From: Micromonospora sp. NBC_00389
Lineage (GTDB): Bacteria > Actinomycetota > Actinomycetes > Mycobacteriales > Micromonosporaceae
Assembly (NCBI RefSeq): GCF_036059255.1
Contig: NZ_CP107947.1
Location: 3,162,001 to 3,226,000 of the forward strand
Direction: 5' to 3'
DNA: 64,000 bases
Under the pieces are notes generated by a model. The model ran no database searches. It had not been told where the DNA came from and was given only the letters and a program-made list of their open reading frames with translations. Shown one piece after another: positions 21,274-30,070 of this stretch (positions are counted from its first letter, which is position 1; the number at the start of each line of letters is the position of its first letter). The translations under genes were made by a program, and so were the position numbers.

Positions 21274-21393
21274 ATGGCTTCAGGTGGGACGCGCAAGGGG
21301 ATCTGGATCGCGGTGGCGGTGGTGATCATCATCATCGTGATCGTGCTGATCGCGATGGCGTCCGGCGACGGCGGCGGCGGCAACGGGTACTGA
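21274..21393 (+). CDS. 39-residue single-pass membrane protein
   Basis: ATG 21274, preceded by GGAGGTGGGGACC, encodes MASGGTRKGIWIAVAVVIII and continues as a strongly hydrophobic helix (about 10-29, rich in Ile and Val). A Gly-rich end follows (GDGGGGNGY). It has positive charges before the helix and a small polar tail, so the topology is probably N-in. Such micro-membrane proteins are often missed. The function is unknown. It lies between the MocR gene and udgX, in the same direction. Confidence 0.6.
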   Translation: MASGGTRKGIWIAVAVVIIIIVIVLIAMASGDGGGGNGY

Positions 21394-21455
21394 CGCGGTA
21401 CGACCGGCTGCCCGCAGTCGCCGGGGCGTACCCGGCACGAGGCACCGAACAGGTA

Positions 21456-21461
21456 TATAAC
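21456..21461 (+). promoter_or_regulatory. -10 box TATAAC for a leaderless udgX mRNA
   Basis: The run AGGTATATAACAG stands out in G+C-rich surroundings. TATAAC ends 7 bases before the udgX ATG (21469) and there is no purine-rich ribosome site between, so transcription very likely starts at or next to the ATG. Confidence 0.6.
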
Positions 21462-21468
21462 AGTCGGC

Positions 21469-22173
21469 ATGGCCAAGGAGACCGGGAGTGCCCCGGGCGC
21501 CCAGCGGTTCATCCCGCCCGACGCGGACACCATCGACGAGCTGCGTGCCGCCGCGGGTGGCTGTCGGGGGTGCGAGCTGTACCGGGACGCCTCGCAGACG
21601 GTCTTCGGCCGGGGCGACGAGAGCGCGCGAGTGGTGCTGGTCGGGGAGCAACCCGGCGACCTGGAGGACCAGAAGGGGCTGCCCTTCGTCGGTCCGGCCG
21701 GTCGGCTGCTGCGCCGCGCGGTCGACGACGCCGGGCTGGACCCGAGGCAGCTGTACCTCACCAACAGCGTGAAGCATTTCCGTTTTGAGCTGCGCGGCAA
21801 ACGGCGGATCCATCAGACCCCGGACCAGGTGCACATCACCGCCTGCCGGCCCTGGCTGGTCGCCGAGTTCGCCCGGCTCCGGCCGGAGATCGTGGTGGTG
21901 CTCGGCGCGACCGCCGCCAAAGCGCTGCTCGGCCCGTCCTTCCGGGTGACCAAGCAGCGCGGGGAGTTGCTGCCCTGGCCAGCCTCGGCTCAGCACCCGG
22001 AGGACTTCACCCGCGTGCCGGTGGACAGCGCCGGCACGGTGGCCGGCGTGCCGCCGGCCCGGCTGCTGGCCACCATCCACCCGTCCGCCGTGCTGCGCGC
22101 CGACGACCAGGACAAGGCGTACGAGGGACTGGTCGCCGACCTCACCGTCGCCACCCGCGCCCTGCCCGCCTGA
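21469..22173 (+). CDS. udgX: UdgX, uracil-DNA glycosylase superfamily protein that cross-links to uracil-DNA
   Basis: 234 residues. The family-4-like motif is GEQPGDLEDQKGLPFVGPAG (59-78). The UdgX-specific loop is KRRIHQTP (111-118), in which the His of KRRIH (residue 115 here) is known in mycobacterial UdgX to form a covalent bond with the abasic site after uracil excision. The C-terminal motif is LLATIHPSAVLR. Cysteines at 32 and 35 (GCRGCEL), with later Cys, fit the iron-sulfur cluster of this group. It acts in DNA repair and is usually a suicide enzyme protecting uracil lesions. It appears leaderless and is followed by a separate MFS gene. Confidence 0.92.
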   Translation: MAKETGSAPGAQRFIPPDADTIDELRAAAGGCRGCELYRDASQTVFGRGDESARVVLVGEQPGDLEDQKGLPFVGPAGRLLRRAVDDAGLDPRQLYLTNSVKHFRFELRGKRRIHQTPDQVHITACRPWLVAEFARLRPEIVVVLGATAAKALLGPSFRVTKQRGELLPWPASAQHPEDFTRVPVDSAGTVAGVPPARLLATIHPSAVLRADDQDKAYEGLVADLTVATRALPA

Positions 22174-22265
22174 GAACGAGCGTCGGCTCGGCTGACAGCG
22201 AAACCCACTGCCGTCGGCGGCAGCGGGTGCGCGAGGATGGGTCACCCCCGTCCTGAGGAGCGCCG

Positions 22266-23648
22266 ATGGCCACCGACCTGAGCGCGCCACGTACCGTCCG
22301 GCCCGACGTCGCGCCGATCCAGCGGCGCACCCTGCGGCTGCTCTTCACCACCCAGATCATCGGCGGCATCGGCGTGACCATCGGCATCGCCGTCGGTGCG
22401 CTGCTCGCCGCCCGGATCGCCGGCACCGCGGTAGCCGGCCTGGCGCAGAGCGCCGGGGTGGTCGGCGCGGCGCTGCTCGCCATCCCGGTCACCCGGATCA
22501 TGGCGCGGCACGGCCGTCGGCCGGGCCTGGTGGTGGCGTACGCGGTCGGTGCCGTCGGCGGCGTGCTGGTGGTGCTGGCCGCGGTCACCCGCTCGGTGCC
22601 GCTGCTCTTCCTCGGCATGCTGTTCTTCGGCGGAGGCACCGCCGCGAACCTCCAGGCCCGTTACGCGGCGGTGGACCTCGCCGAGCCTGCCCGCCGGGCT
22701 CGGCAGCTCTCCCTGATCATCTGGGCCACCACCATCGGCGCGGTGGCCGCGCCGAACTTCGCCGCCCTGGCCGACCGGGTCACGAGTGGCTGGGGACTGC
22801 CGCCGCTGGCCGGCCCGTTCGCGTTCAGCGCGGCCGCGTTCGTGCTGGCCGGCGGCGTACTCCTCGGGTTGCTCCGGCCCGACCCGCTGCTCACCGCGCG
22901 CCGTCTCGCGGCGGCTGACGCGCCGGTGGCCGACGTGCCGGCGGCCGTGCTGGCCGCCGAGGCGCCAGCGGACGGCGGCCCGGTCGGTGGCGATGTGGCG
23001 CCGGCCGCCGCGCCGGTCGAGGTGCGTGCGCCGCGCGGCGCCGGGATGCGGGTGGCCTGGTCGGTGGTACGCGGGCGGCCCGCCGCCCGGCTCGGCATCG
23101 CGGCGGTGGCGGTCGGCCACCTGGTGATGGTGGCGGTGATGTCGATGACCCCGGTGCGGCTCGGTGAGTCGCACGCCGACGCCGACGTGCTACGGCTGGT
23201 CGGCATCGTGCTGAGCCTGCACATCGCCGGCATGTACGCCCTCTCCCCGCTGGTCGGCTGGCTCACCGACCGGCTCGGCCGGCGGGTGGTGATCCTCGGT
23301 GGGGTCGGGCTGCTGCTGGCAGCCTGTGCGGTCGCCGGCACCGCCGGGCACCACACGCCCCGGCTCTCGGTCGGTCTGGTGCTGCTCGGGCTGGGCTGGT
23401 CGGGGACGATGGTGGCCGGCTCGACGCTGCTCTCCGAGTCGGTGCCGGACGGCGTGCGGCCGAGCGTCCAGGGGCTGTCCGACCTGACCATGGGGCTGGC
23501 AGGGGCCGGCGCCGCCATGGCTAGCGGGTTTGTCATGCAGGTCGCCGGTTATCCGGTGCTCACCCTGCTCGCGGCGGTCGCGACGGTGCCCCTGGTGGCG
23601 CTAGCGTTGCGCCCGGTGCCGAGCGGGGCACCGGACGAGGAGGGCTGA
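22266..23648 (+). CDS. major facilitator superfamily transporter
   Basis: 460 residues with about 12 hydrophobic helices in two halves, joined by a long Ala/Pro-rich cytoplasmic linker (about 213-258). IMARHGRRPGLVVAYAVG and LTDRLGRRVVILGGVGLL are MFS loop 2-3 and loop 8-9 style motifs (GxxxDRxGRR). LLSESVPDGVRPSVQGLSDL lies in the C-half. GAGGAGCGCCG precedes the ATG. The substrate cannot be told. The weakly conserved signature suits a drug or metabolite exporter. DUF3046 follows 4 bp later. Confidence 0.85.
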   Translation: MATDLSAPRTVRPDVAPIQRRTLRLLFTTQIIGGIGVTIGIAVGALLAARIAGTAVAGLAQSAGVVGAALLAIPVTRIMARHGRRPGLVVAYAVGAVGGVLVVLAAVTRSVPLLFLGMLFFGGGTAANLQARYAAVDLAEPARRARQLSLIIWATTIGAVAAPNFAALADRVTSGWGLPPLAGPFAFSAAAFVLAGGVLLGLLRPDPLLTARRLAAADAPVADVPAAVLAAEAPADGGPVGGDVAPAAAPVEVRAPRGAGMRVAWSVVRGRPAARLGIAAVAVGHLVMVAVMSMTPVRLGESHADADVLRLVGIVLSLHIAGMYALSPLVGWLTDRLGRRVVILGGVGLLLAACAVAGTAGHHTPRLSVGLVLLGLGWSGTMVAGSTLLSESVPDGVRPSVQGLSDLTMGLAGAGAAMASGFVMQVAGYPVLTLLAAVATVPLVALALRPVPSGAPDEEG

Positions 23649-23652
23649 TCAC

Positions 23653-23853
23653 GTGCGGCTGACCGACTTCTGGGCGCGGCTGGAGGAGGCGTTCGGGCCC
23701 GGCTACGCGGCCAGCATCGCCCGCGACCAGGTGCTGTCCCAGCTCGATGGACGCACCATCGAGCAGGCGTTGGCGTCGGGGGAGCAGACGCACGTGGTGT
23801 GGCGGGCGGTTTGCGCCGCGTACCCCGACCGAGTGCCCGCGCGACTACGCTGA
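23653..23853 (+). CDS. DUF3046 family protein
   Basis: A 66-residue small acidic protein. MRLTDFWARLEEAFGPGYA, the DQVLSQLDGRTIEQALASGE core and VWRAVCAAYPDRVPARLR match DUF3046, an actinobacterial family that typically lies just upstream of recA, as here. GTG start with GAGGAGGG upstream. The function is unknown. The family position next to recA may be only conserved gene order. Confidence 0.88.
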   Translation: MRLTDFWARLEEAFGPGYAASIARDQVLSQLDGRTIEQALASGEQTHVVWRAVCAAYPDRVPARLR

Positions 23854-23890
23854 GCAGCCTTTCCGGCGCTTCCGCGTGTCGCTTGTCGAG

Positions 23891-23906
23891 TCGTACACCT
23901 GTTCGG
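23891..23906. promoter_or_regulatory. SOS box upstream of recA
   Basis: TCGTACACCTGTTCGG matches the actinobacterial LexA site TCGAAC-N4-GTTCGA at 10 of 12 defined positions. It lies 147 bp before the recA ATG. TAGCGT at 23978-23983 is a plausible -10 box. LexA is encoded in this window at 56023-56808. Confidence 0.7.
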
Positions 23907-24037
23907 CTATTGTCCACAGCGGGGTGCTCGTCCACAGCTCGCGGCCCGTCGGCTGGTTTTCTGTCGGACCCAGCGCCTAGCGTGTCCGCGTGACGCGAAG
24001 CTCAGCAAAGACGCCGGCGAAGGCAGGGGTGGCAACC

Positions 24038-25084
24038 ATGGCAGCAGGGCCTGACCGGGAGAAGGCACTCGACCTAGCTCTCGCTCAGATTGACAAGCAA
24101 TTCGGCAAGGGCTCGGTGATGCGGCTGGGGGACCGGCCCGTCGTCCAGACCGCGATCATCCCGACCGGCTCCATCGCGCTCGACGTGGCACTCGGCATTG
24201 GCGGCCTGCCGCGCGGCCGGGTGGTCGAGATCTACGGCCCGGAGTCCAGCGGTAAGACCACGGTGGCGCTGCACTCGGTGGCCAGCGCCCAGCGGCTCGG
24301 CGGCATCGCGGCCTTCATCGACGCCGAGCACGCGCTCGACCCGGAGTACGCGAAGGCCCTCGGGGTCGACACCGACGCGATGCTGGTCTCCCAGCCGGAC
24401 ACCGGCGAGCAGGCGCTGGAGATCGCGGACATGCTGATCCGCTCCGGCGCGATCGACATCATCGTGATCGACTCGGTGGCGGCCCTGGTGCCGCGCGCCG
24501 AGATCGAGGGTGAGATGGGCGACAGCCACGTGGGCCTCCAGGCCCGGCTGATGAGCCAGGCGCTGCGGAAGATCACCGGTGTGCTCAGCAACACCGGCAC
24601 CACGGCGATCTTCATCAACCAGCTCCGGGAAAAGATCGGCGTGATGTTCGGCAGCCCGGAGACCACCACCGGTGGTCGGGCACTGAAGTTCTACGCCTCG
24701 GTCCGGCTCGACGTGCGACGCATCGAGAGCCTCAAGGACGGCACCGACGTGGTCGGTAACCGCACCCGGGTCAAGGTCGTGAAGAACAAGGTCGCGGCCC
24801 CGTTCAAGCAGGCCGAGTTCGACATCATGTACGGCAAGGGCATCTCGCGCGAGGGCTCGCTGATCGACGTCGGCGTGGAGCAGGCGATCATCCGCAAGTC
24901 CGGCGCCTGGTACACGTACGACGGCGACCAGCTCGGCCAGGGCAAGGAGAAGGCCCGGGAGTTCCTCAAGGAAAACCCGGACGTGGCTGCCGAGATCGAG
25001 AAGAAGATCCTGGAGAAGCTCGGCGTCGGGGTCGGTGCGGGTGACGCCGCCGGCGGCCCGGAGCTGCCGCCGGTCGACTTCTGA
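24038..25084 (+). CDS. recA: RecA recombinase
   Basis: 348 residues from ATG 24038 ([20 protein letters not shown]), the start that fits other actinobacterial RecA proteins. An in-frame GTG at 23990 would add 16 residues and sits right after a -10-like box, so a leaderless longer form is possible. Walker A GPESSGKT is at 67-74. [13 protein letters not shown], then [18 protein letters not shown] and [26 protein letters not shown] (loop L2) are all intact. No intein is present. It catalyses strand exchange and co-activates LexA self-cleavage. An SOS box lies upstream and recX follows 14 bp downstream. Confidence 0.97.
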   Translation: MAAGPDREKALDLALAQIDKQFGKGSVMRLGDRPVVQTAIIPTGSIALDVALGIGGLPRGRVVEIYGPESSGKTTVALHSVASAQRLGGIAAFIDAEHALDPEYAKALGVDTDAMLVSQPDTGEQALEIADMLIRSGAIDIIVIDSVAALVPRAEIEGEMGDSHVGLQARLMSQALRKITGVLSNTGTTAIFINQLREKIGVMFGSPETTTGGRALKFYASVRLDVRRIESLKDGTDVVGNRTRVKVVKNKVAAPFKQAEFDIMYGKGISREGSLIDVGVEQAIIRKSGAWYTYDGDQLGQGKEKAREFLKENPDVAAEIEKKILEKLGVGVGAGDAAGGPELPPVDF

Positions 25085-25098
25085 CCGGTCGCTGACCC

Positions 25099-25797
25099 AT
25101 GGCAGGACGACGCGCCCGTACGGGACGGGGCTGGGATGCCAGCCCACCCCGTACGGGCGATGCCAGTGACCCGCCCCGCCCTCGCCGGGGTCGCCGTGGC
25201 CGGTCCGAGGAGGCCGACGCCGTCGAGTCCTCGGCGCCGCCTCGTGACGAGTCGGAGGTGGCGCGCGAGATCTGCCTGCGCCAACTCGCCGTCCGGCCAC
25301 GCACCCGGGCCGAGCTGGCCGGGGCACTGGCCAAGCGGGGCATCTCCGAGCAGGTCTCGGCCGAGGTCCTCGACCGGTACGACGAGGTCGGCATCATCGA
25401 CGACGCCGCGTTCGCTCGGGCCTGGGTGTCCAGCCGGCACACCGGGCGTGGCCTGGCCCGCCGGGCGCTCGCCAACGAGCTGCGCCAGCGGGGCGTGGAC
25501 GGCGAGGTGGCCACCGAGGCGCTGGGCGAGCTGGACGAGGAGACCGAGGCCGAGACCGCCCGTGCCCTCGTGGAGAGAAAGCTGCGCACCGCCCGGGGTG
25601 AGCCCGACGCGATCTTCCGGCGACTGGTGGGCATGCTGGCCCGCAAGGGCTACCCACCCGGCGTGGCGATCCGGGCAGTGAAGGACGCGATCGCGGCGCA
25701 GAGCGCCGAGGCGGCCGAGTTCGCCGAGCAGATCGACGCCGACGCGCTCGCCGACGCCGAGGGCGAATTGGACCGCGACAACCGTCCGGTCGAGTGA
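25099..25797 (+). CDS. recX: RecX, regulator of RecA
   Basis: 232 residues. A basic, disordered N-terminus of about 55 residues (MAGRRARTGRGWDASPP) precedes the three-helix repeats typical of RecX: CLRQLAVRPRTRAELAGALA, then VLDRYDEVGIIDDAAFARAWVSSR and LARRALANELRQRGV. It binds RecA filaments and restrains recombinase activity. It lies 14 bp after recA and is probably co-transcribed from the SOS-controlled promoter. Confidence 0.95.
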   Translation: MAGRRARTGRGWDASPPRTGDASDPPRPRRGRRGRSEEADAVESSAPPRDESEVAREICLRQLAVRPRTRAELAGALAKRGISEQVSAEVLDRYDEVGIIDDAAFARAWVSSRHTGRGLARRALANELRQRGVDGEVATEALGELDEETEAETARALVERKLRTARGEPDAIFRRLVGMLARKGYPPGVAIRAVKDAIAAQSAEAAEFAEQIDADALADAEGELDRDNRPVE

Positions 25798-25846
25798 GCG
25801 GCCCGGTCGGTGGTCCGGGGCGAATCCCGATGGGGGTGTGGGCCGG

Positions 25847-26551
25847 ATGCTGAAGGCATGTCTGAACGGCGGACGCGGCCGGGAGGCCCATCCGGCCGTG
25901 CCGCTCACTCCGGCGGAGTTGGCCGCCGACGCGGCCCGCTGCGCGGCACTCGGCGTCGCGGCCGTGCACGTCCATCCCAGGGACGCGGCCGGCGCCGAGT
26001 CACTGCGGCCGGCGGTGACCGCTGACGCGCTGACCGCGATCCGCGCCGCCCGGCCGGGGCTGCCGGTCGGGGTGAGCACCGGAGCCTGGATCGAGCCGGA
26101 TCCGGCCGCCCGGGTCGCCGCCGTCCGGGCCTGGCCGGTGCTGCCCGACTTCGCCTCGGTCAACGCACACGAGCCCGGCGCCGAGGCGGTCGCCGCCGCC
26201 CTGCACGAGCGCGGTGTGCTCGTCGAGGCGGGGCTGTGGACGCTCGACGCGGTCGCGGCGTACCGGAGCTGGCGGGTGCCGGCCGGGCGGGTCCTCGTCG
26301 AGTGCATGGCCGAGGACGTGGCGGTCGCGCTGGTCGACGCATCCCGGATCCTCACCGCGCTGCCGTCAGACGCACCGCCGGTGCTGCTGCACGCCGAGGG
26401 TCCGGCGACCTGGCCGGTCCTCGCCGAGGCGGTACGCCGGAGTTTGGGCGCCCGGATCGGGCTCGAGGACACCCTGCACCTGCCGGACGGCTCGCCCGCT
26501 GCGGACAACGCGGCGTTGGTGGCGGCAGCGGTGGCGGCCGGCGCCGGCTGA
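25847..26551 (+). CDS. BKACE-family (DUF849) 3-keto-5-aminohexanoate cleavage-like enzyme
   Basis: 234 residues from ATG 25847 (MLKACLNGGRGREAHPAVPL), preferred to GTG 25838. The fold is a TIM barrel with the zinc-binding pair HVH at 41-43 (AAVHVHPRD) and a conserved Glu at 207 in GLEDTLHLPDG. These are marks of beta-keto acid cleavage enzymes, which condense a keto acid with acetyl-CoA. The protein is shorter than the usual 270-300 residues. The physiological substrate is not deducible. It follows recX by 49 bp, perhaps by chance. Confidence 0.8.
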   Translation: MLKACLNGGRGREAHPAVPLTPAELAADAARCAALGVAAVHVHPRDAAGAESLRPAVTADALTAIRAARPGLPVGVSTGAWIEPDPAARVAAVRAWPVLPDFASVNAHEPGAEAVAAALHERGVLVEAGLWTLDAVAAYRSWRVPAGRVLVECMAEDVAVALVDASRILTALPSDAPPVLLHAEGPATWPVLAEAVRRSLGARIGLEDTLHLPDGSPAADNAALVAAAVAAGAG

Positions 26552-27126
26552 CCGGAGTCGGGCCGGTGTTCTCAGTTAGACGGATGGGTCACACCCCGCT
26601 CGGTCGGCGGCCGTCGCCTGACAGCCGACTGGGCGCGGGCTGAGCAGGCCCGACACGTCCAGGGGGCAGTGCGCCTCGCGGAGTTTGTCCCCTCCTGTCC
26701 GACGCGACATCAGCACGCCGTGACGCTGTAACTTCGCTCCGTTCGGGGGGTTTGATCATGAGTCCTTGACCAGACCGCCCCTGGCGACCTAGCCTCGCCA
26801 TACAGGCTCACATTGCCCGACCAGCGCAGGCTAAGCGCACAACATAGATCGCGTAACAGAACAGCATCACTTTGGCCGACTCCGCGGCCTTTGGCGGCAG
26901 TTCCGGACAGGCCGGTCCGGAACGCCGCGACAACTGCACCCGGTCGCCGACGTTGCCCGAGGGCACCGCCGGCGGAGAAAGCTAACCACGGCCAGCCGCT
27001 CCGGTCGGGCGTCCACAGCCGCAGGAGTGTGCCCCCGGCACAGTCGCTGCGGTCTCGACGTTCAGGGGAGGCGGCCATGGCGGGGCGGCGGCACAGGTTC
27101 ACCAGCGGGCCCCACGGGGTCCCGGC
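26552..27126 (+). other. 575-bp non-coding stretch: possible terminator, promoter and long 5' leader of rny
   Basis: No gene is supported. GTCGGC...GCCGAC (about 26604-26629) may form a hairpin after the BKACE gene. A promoter-like pair is TTGACC (26766-26771) and TAGCCT (26790-26795), spaced by 18 bp. From there to the rny ATG is about 325 nt. This long leader is poor in open frames and has several G+C-rich hairpins, but none that I can assign to a riboswitch class. GGGGAGGCGG lies about 50 bp before the ATG. Confidence 0.45.
26766..26795 (+). promoter_or_regulatory. promoter TTGACC-N18-TAGCCT upstream of rny
   Basis: TTGACC at 26766-26771 and TAGCCT at 26790-26795 resemble a housekeeping sigma promoter. 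It directs transcription to the right, with a start near 26802, about 325 nt before rny. Confidence 0.45.
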
Positions 27127-28893
27127 ATGAACGCCTTCGACATCGTGCTCCTCGCGGCCGTCCTGATCCTCGCCGTGGTGGTGGTCGGGGCCGTGCTGGT
27201 CGGCGTCCGGACGCTGCGCCGGATGGGTGCGGCGCCGGCGCCGGAGGATCCCGCCTTCATCGCCGAGAAGGACCGCCAGGAGCAGTCGCTGGCCGCCCTG
27301 CGCACCGCGGCCGACAAGGCGAACAGCACGATCGACGTGGCGAAATCCGCAGCGGCCGCCGCCCGCGCTGAGGCGGCGGCGGCTACCGCCGAGGCGAAGG
27401 CCGCCCGGGCAGAGGCCCGCCGGGTGCTCGACGACGCCCGCGCCGAGGCGGACACCGTGCTGGAACGCGCGCACAAGCAGGCCGAGGCGGACGCCGAGCA
27501 GTTGCGCACCACCGCCCGGCGCAGCGGCGAGCGGGAGGTCGCGGTGCTCGCCGCCACCACCCGGGAGCAGGCCGCGGAGGTGGAGCGCCGGGCAGCCCGG
27601 ATGGACGAGCGGGAGCGGCTGCACACCGAGGAGGTGGAGCGGTTCGCCGAGCGGGAGCGGCAGCTCACCGAGGCGAGGGCCGCGCTGGCGGCCCGGAAGT
27701 CCGCGCTCAGCCAGCGCGAGACCGACCTGGCCGAGGCGGAGGAGTTGCGCCGTCGGGAGCTGGAGCGGGTGGCCGGGCTCACCGCCGAGGCGGCCCGGCT
27801 GGAGCTGATCGAGGCCATCGAGACGCAGGCCAAGCGGGAGGCCGCGCTGTTGGTGCGGGACATCGAGTCCGACGCGCGCAGCACCGCCGAGCAGCGGGCC
27901 AGACACATCGTGGTGGACGCGATCCAGCGGGTGGCCAGTGAACAGACCGCGGAGAGCGTGGTCAGCGTCCTGCACCTGCCCGGCGACGAGATGAAGGGGC
28001 GGATCATCGGCCGGGAGGGCCGCAACATCCGCGCCTTCGAGTCGGTGACCGGGGTCAACCTGATCATCGACGACACCCCGGAGGCGGTGCTGCTGTCCTG
28101 CTTCGACCCGGTGCGCCGGGAGGTCGGCCGGCTCACCCTGGAGAAGCTGGTGCTGGACGGGCGGATCCACCCGCACCGGATCGAGGAGGTCTACGACCTG
28201 GCACGGCACGAGGTGGAGGAGCTCTGCCAGCGGGCCGCCGAGGACGCCCTGGTCGAGGTCGGCATCACCGAGATCCACCCGGAGCTGGTCACCCTGTTGG
28301 GCCGACTGCGCTACCGCACGTCGTACGGCCAGAACGTGCTCAAGCACCTGGTCGAGACCGCGCACATCGCCGGCATCATGGCCGCCGAGCTGCGGCTGGA
28401 CGTGCCCATCATCAAGCGGTCGGCGTTCCTGCACGACATCGGCAAGGCGCTCACCCACGAGGTGGAGGGCAGTCACGCCATCATCGGCGCCGACCTGGCC
28501 CGCAAGTACGGCGAGCACGAGGACGTGGTGCACGCCATCGAGGCGCACCACAACGAGGTGCCGCCGCAGACCATCGAGGCCGTGCTCACCCAGGCCTCCG
28601 ACGCCTGCTCCGGCGGGCGGCCGGGCGCGCGCCGGGAGAGCCTGGAGGCGTACGTCAAGCGGCTGGAGCGGATCGAGGAGATCGCCGCCAGCAAGCTCGG
28701 CGTGGACAAGGTCTTCGCCATGCAGGCCGGCCGGGAGATCCGGGTGATGGTCAAGCCGGACGACGTGGACGACATCGGGGCGGCCGTGCTGGCCCGGGAC
28801 GTCGCCAAGCAGATCGAGGAGGAGCTGACCTATCCGGGTCAGATCCGGGTCACCGTGGTCCGCGAGTCCCGCGTCACCGAGATCGCCCGCTGA
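27127..28893 (+). CDS. rny: Ribonuclease Y
   Basis: 588 residues. An N-terminal membrane anchor (about 4-27: FDIVLLAAVLILAVVVVGAV) precedes a long Ala/Glu/Arg-rich coiled coil (about 45-270). A KH domain follows (MKGRIIGREGRNIRAFE near 289), and then an HD phosphodiesterase domain with the HD pair at 436-437 in FLHDIGKALTHE. The C-terminus is QIRVTVVRESRVTEIAR. This is the membrane-bound endoribonuclease that initiates mRNA decay in many Gram-positive bacteria. The length is within the family range, with a longer coiled coil than in Bacillus. A 199-bp gap holding short repeats and a hairpin follows. Confidence 0.95.
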   Translation: MNAFDIVLLAAVLILAVVVVGAVLVGVRTLRRMGAAPAPEDPAFIAEKDRQEQSLAALRTAADKANSTIDVAKSAAAAARAEAAAATAEAKAARAEARRVLDDARAEADTVLERAHKQAEADAEQLRTTARRSGEREVAVLAATTREQAAEVERRAARMDERERLHTEEVERFAERERQLTEARAALAARKSALSQRETDLAEAEELRRRELERVAGLTAEAARLELIEAIETQAKREAALLVRDIESDARSTAEQRARHIVVDAIQRVASEQTAESVVSVLHLPGDEMKGRIIGREGRNIRAFESVTGVNLIIDDTPEAVLLSCFDPVRREVGRLTLEKLVLDGRIHPHRIEEVYDLARHEVEELCQRAAEDALVEVGITEIHPELVTLLGRLRYRTSYGQNVLKHLVETAHIAGIMAAELRLDVPIIKRSAFLHDIGKALTHEVEGSHAIIGADLARKYGEHEDVVHAIEAHHNEVPPQTIEAVLTQASDACSGGRPGARRESLEAYVKRLERIEEIAASKLGVDKVFAMQAGREIRVMVKPDDVDDIGAAVLARDVAKQIEEELTYPGQIRVTVVRESRVTEIAR

Positions 28894-28933
28894 GTCAGAC
28901 CGCCAGCCCTCACCGGGCGGACCGCCCGGGCGG

Positions 28934-28988
28934 ACCAAGCGGCCGGGCGGACCTCCCGACCAAGCGGCCGGGCGGACCAAGCGGCCGG
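28934..28988. repeat. short direct repeats, ACCAAGCGGCCGG x3
   Basis: Copies start at 28934, 28959 and 28976. The first two extend to ACCAAGCGGCCGGGCGG. They follow the rny stop in non-coding DNA and look like slippage-generated sequence. No function is proposed. Confidence 0.6.
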
Positions 28989-29040
28989 AGTCAGCGTTCC
29001 AGGTCGCCGACGGGATGGCACGACCCTGGCATTGACCGAA

Positions 29041-29070
29041 GGGCCGCCCCGAATCATTCCGGGGCGGCCC
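29041..29070. terminator. hairpin terminator between rny and gluD
   Basis: GGGCCGCCCCG (29041-29051) pairs with CGGGGCGGCCC (29060-29070) around a short loop, which itself can extend the stem (GAAT/ATTC). TTCTT follows on the plus strand. It lies between the convergent rny and glu operon and can serve both. Confidence 0.75.
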
Positions 29071-29092
29071 TTCTTGGTCGGTGTGGCGTGGC

Positions 29093-30070
29093 TCAGATGC
29101 CGCCGCCCCCGCCGCCGCCCTCGGCCTGCGACATGAGCGCGGCCGGCGGCAGGTGGTCCGTCGCGATGCCTGCCGTCTTGCGGCCCCGGGAGAGCCGGCG
29201 CTGGACGTACTGGGCCAGCTTCGACAGCGAGTAGTTCACCGCGATGAAGAGCACGGCGATCACGACGTACACCTGGATCGGGTTGCCCAGCACGCCGATG
29301 ATCTGCTTGCCGATGTTCAGTGTTTCCTCGTAGCTGATGATGAAGCCCAGCGAGGTGTCCTTGAGCACCACGACCAGCTGGCTGATCAGCGCCGGCAGCA
29401 TGATCCGGAAGGACTGCGGCAGCAGGATCATCCGGGTGATCTGCGCCGGGGAGAGCCCGATGGCGGCAGCGGCCTCCGCCTGACCGCCCGGCAGCCCCTC
29501 CATGCCGGAGCGGAGGATCTCGGCGATCACCACCGAGTTGTAGATGGTGAGGCCGATCACCAGGTACCAGAGGTTGTCGAAGTAGAGGCCGAACTCGGGG
29601 AAGCCGCGGGCCACGAAGAAGATGGTGAGCACCACGGGCAGGCCGCGGAACACCTCGACGCAGACCCGGGTGACCGCCGACAGCAGCGAGCTCAGCCCGC
29701 GCAGCAGGTACGCCACCGGCGTCGCCGCGCCGGTGAACCGGCGCCGGGTCAGGCTCTTGAGCTGGATCCGTAGTACGGCGAGCAGCGTGCCGACCACCAG
29801 CGAGGCCAGGATGGCCAGTGCCGCCGCGATCAGGGTGTTCTTGAAGCCGAGGCCGATCCGATCCCACACCTGCGAGAAGTTCTCGTTGGAGGGGTCGACA
29901 AGGGGGCCCCACAGCTCCATCGACAGCTGGCCCTTGTCGTCCAGCGGCAGGTAGATCAGGAAGTACGCCCCGATCAGCAGCACCACCGTGGCGACCAGGC
30001 TGCTGATGAGCGTGATCCGCCGCTGGCGGGGGCCGGGAACGTCGTAGAGGACGCTGGTCTGCCGGGTCAT
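29093..30070 (-). CDS. gluD: glutamate ABC transporter permease GluD-like
   Basis: A 325-residue membrane permease. The N-terminal helix (LISSLVATVVLLIGAYFLIYL) precedes the conserved polar-amino-acid permease core: GLGFKNTLIAAALAILASLV, then CVEVFRGLPVVLTIFFVARG and the cytoplasmic EAA loop EAAAAIGLSPAQITRMILLPQSFR, which contacts the ATPase. The C-terminal tail ends in a Gly-rich run. It forms a heterodimeric channel with GluC, whose stop it overlaps (ATGA). Last gene of gluABCD. Confidence 0.92.
   Translation of the reverse strand: MTRQTSVLYDVPGPRQRRITLISSLVATVVLLIGAYFLIYLPLDDKGQLSMELWGPLVDPSNENFSQVWDRIGLGFKNTLIAAALAILASLVVGTLLAVLRIQLKSLTRRRFTGAATPVAYLLRGLSSLLSAVTRVCVEVFRGLPVVLTIFFVARGFPEFGLYFDNLWYLVIGLTIYNSVVIAEILRSGMEGLPGGQAEAAAAIGLSPAQITRMILLPQSFRIMLPALISQLVVVLKDTSLGFIISYEETLNIGKQIIGVLGNPIQVYVVIAVLFIAVNYSLSKLAQYVQRRLSRGRKTAGIATDHLPPAALMSQAEGGGGGGGI

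Noticed and set aside
26813..27130. A 105-codon frame in the rny leader (MPDQRRLSAQHRS...)
   Set aside because: No ribosome site, Arg/Pro-rich shadow-like composition and no similarity. The region reads better as leader.
28934..28988. CRISPR-like repeats after rny
   Set aside because: Only three copies, unequal spacing, GC slippage pattern, no spacers and no cas genes.
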